Shown here: piece by piece, positions 6,137 to 7,062 of the stretch | How the letters are laid out: each line of letters opens with the position of its first letter | Numbering within the stretch: the stretch's first letter is position 1 | Assembly: GCA_021736545.1 (NCBI GenBank) | Contig: JAIPFS010000072.1 | Coordinates: 1-7,062, forward strand | Direction of reading: 5' to 3' | Origin: Spirochaetia bacterium | GTDB lineage: Bacteria > Spirochaetota > Spirochaetia > PWKH01 | Length of the DNA: 7,062 nucleotides | Made by a program: the position numbers and the translations under genes | Notes under the pieces: generated by a model | Database searches by the model: none | Told to the model about the DNA's origin: nothing | Seen by the model: only the letters and a program-made list of their open reading frames with translations

Positions 6137-6165
6137 TGTATTTTATTGAAATAAGCATGTATACT
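6137..6165 (+). promoter_or_regulatory. Candidate promoter of the DeoR-family repressor gene
   Basis: TATACT at 6160-6165 is a good -10 box on the plus strand. The -35 position 17 nt upstream is TGTATT (6137-6142), which is weak, as expected for a regulator gene or one that needs help. A start near 6172 would give a leader of about 145 nt. A near palindrome TTATT-GA-AATAA (6143-6154) lies in the spacer. A perfect TATAAT at 6050-6055 is the alternative, but it has no matching -35 box. Confidence 0.4.
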
Positions 6166-6205
6166 GAAATTTAAGGGGAGTACAGCTGAAATGTTTCTAA
6201 AAACC

Positions 6206-6259
6206 CGCGATATTACGCGATCTCACACTTTATCACACTGTTTTTTGCTGATATCACGC
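6206..6259. repeat. Helically phased direct repeats in the repressor leader
   Basis: CGCGAT occurs at 6206-6211 and again at 6216-6221, exactly 10 bp apart. TCACACT occurs at 6223-6229 and 6233-6239, also exactly 10 bp apart. A longer pair, GATATTACGC (6209-6218) and GATATCACGC (6250-6259), is 41 bp apart, about four helical turns. Such phasing is typical of sites for regulators that bind one face of DNA as multimers. No protein is identified. Confidence 0.45.
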
Positions 6260-6299
6260 AGAAACGACTCTAGGAATATGGAAGACAGAAGCTGAACAG

Positions 6300-6308
6300 A
6301 GGGGGAGG
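6300..6308 (+). promoter_or_regulatory. Ribosome binding site of the repressor gene
   Basis: AGGGGGAGG ends 8 nt before ATG 6317. An in-frame TGA at 6293-6295 with no other ATG in between fixes the start. Confidence 0.8.
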
Positions 6309-6316
6309 CTGCGACT

Positions 6317-7062
6317 ATGGATAAAATCATAAGACTAGGAAGAATAAAGGATTATCTGAAACTCAACAGATCGGCGACAATCCAGGAGATGGCAAATTTA
6401 CTGGAAGTCTCCCACATGACCATTCGGAGAGATGTCGCCGAACTTGCCAAGAACGGACTGCTTAAAATCATTCATGGAGGTGTTATCTATCTGGAGGATA
6501 CTCACAAAGATCACTATCAGATGGCCCATGCCCGAAGCCATATGATTGAAGCAAAACAGAAAATTGCACGTAAGGCAGTTTCCCTTCTGAAAGCCGATGA
6601 TATTGTCATAATTGATGCCGGTTCCACGGGTGAGCTGATAGCTTCACATCTTCCGGATGAAATTCCAATAACTGTCATCTGCTACGCCCTGAATATAGCT
6701 GCGATTATTTCTAAAAAACCAAATTGTTCACTAATTGTATGCGGAGGATACTATCACGAAAGCTCAATGGTCTTAGAAAGCAAGGAGGGACTTGAATTTC
6801 TTAAACAGAACAGGGCAAATAAAGCCTTTATTACATCCAGCGGCGTAAGTACATCCTTGGGAATAACCTGTTCAAATTTCTTTGAGCGTGCAACCAAACA
6901 TGCAGCCTTGGAAGCAAGCCAGGAGAGTATTCTTGTGGCGGATTCATCCAAATTCGGACTCATAAAAACTGGTCATTTTGCCGATTTGGAAGATTTCGAT
7001 GTGATTATTACTGATTCCGGTATAGAACAGAAGCTGGCCAATTCTCTAAGGGAAATCCCCAA
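6317..7062 (+). CDS. DeoR-family transcriptional repressor, last few residues cut off by the right edge
   Basis: A DNA-binding sugar-response regulator, probably repressing the divergent transporter operon and itself. I translated 248 codons with no stop before the edge; family members have about 250-260 residues, so only a few are missing. The N-terminal DeoR helix-turn-helix spans about 5-55, with the recognition segment VSHMTIRRDV (31-40) and the hinge HGG (53-55). The C-terminal effector domain has DAGSTG (100-105, where DSGTT or DAGSTT is usual), CGG (142-144), KAFITSSGV (169-177) and VADSSKFG (207-214), the usual phosphosugar-sensing landmarks. The ligand is expected to be a phosphorylated product of the kinase, such as L-rhamnulose-1-phosphate, by analogy with rhizobial RhaR. 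It is divergent from the transporter and separated from it by the 532-nt control region. Confidence 0.92.
   Translation, partial: MDKIIRLGRIKDYLKLNRSATIQEMANLLEVSHMTIRRDVAELAKNGLLKIIHGGVIYLEDTHKDHYQMAHARSHMIEAKQKIARKAVSLLKADDIVIIDAGSTGELIASHLPDEIPITVICYALNIAAIISKKPNCSLIVCGGYYHESSMVLESKEGLEFLKQNRANKAFITSSGVSTSLGITCSNFFERATKHAALEASQESILVADSSKFGLIKTGHFADLEDFDVIITDSGIEQKLANSLREIP

Noticed and set aside
6754..6963. Minus-strand open frame of 69 codons
   Set aside because: Antisense to the effector domain of the DeoR-family repressor, whose conserved motifs run straight through it.
1..7062. tRNA or rRNA genes, CRISPR arrays, insertion sequences, integrases
   Set aside because: I saw no tandem spacer-repeat array, no transposase or integrase motifs, and no tRNA-like sequence on either strand.

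Overview
The window holds a divergent sugar-uptake locus of the CUT2 (ribose/rhamnose/AI-2 type) ABC family. All four transporter genes and an FGGY kinase lie on the minus strand, and a DeoR-family repressor gene lies on the plus strand. The gene order read from the control region outward is: repressor (plus, 6317 to the right edge) | substrate-binding protein (5784-4786) - ATPase with two nucleotide-binding domains (4508-3006) - permease 1 (2993-1947) - permease 2 (1943-969) - rhamnulokinase-like kinase (976 to the left edge). This is the gene set of the rhizobial rhaRSTPQ-K L-rhamnose locus, without the mutarotase, aldolase and isomerase genes that could lie beyond the left edge.

Organism: a bacterium of moderately low GC with strong AGGAGG-type ribosome binding sites and ATG starts. 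The signal peptide of the binding protein ends in A-Q-G-Q-Q without a lipobox cysteine, a style I associate with spirochaete sugar-binding proteins (Sphaerochaeta/Treponema-like). A Firmicute is the main alternative. This placement is an inference with low to moderate confidence.

Region by region: 1-976 is the 5' two-thirds of the kinase gene, which overlaps the end of permease 2 by 8 nt. 969-4508 is a compact cassette of ATPase and two permeases with gaps of 3 and 12 nt. 4509-4785 is a 277-nt spacer between binding protein and ATPase with a strong hairpin, two smaller dyads, a short tandem repeat and a possible internal promoter. 4786-5784 is the binding protein. 5785-6316 is the 532-nt divergent control region. 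It has a near-consensus minus-strand promoter (TTGACA, 17 nt, TATTAT), a long leader, two 14-bp dyads of the form GTTAA-N4-TTAAC that resemble the known E. coli DeoR operator, and direct repeats spaced 10 bp apart in the repressor leader. 6317-7062 is the repressor, nearly complete.

How it probably works: the repressor binds the two dyads, one at the transcription start of the transporter operon and one just upstream of its own promoter, possibly with looping. A phosphorylated sugar made by the kinase would release it. The imported sugar is bound by the periplasmic protein, pumped in by the ATPase and permease pair, isomerised by an enzyme not seen here, and phosphorylated by the kinase. L-rhamnose or a related 6-deoxy or methyl sugar is the best guess for the substrate. 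The AI-2-contacting residues of LsrB are mostly absent from the binding protein, so AI-2 is less likely.
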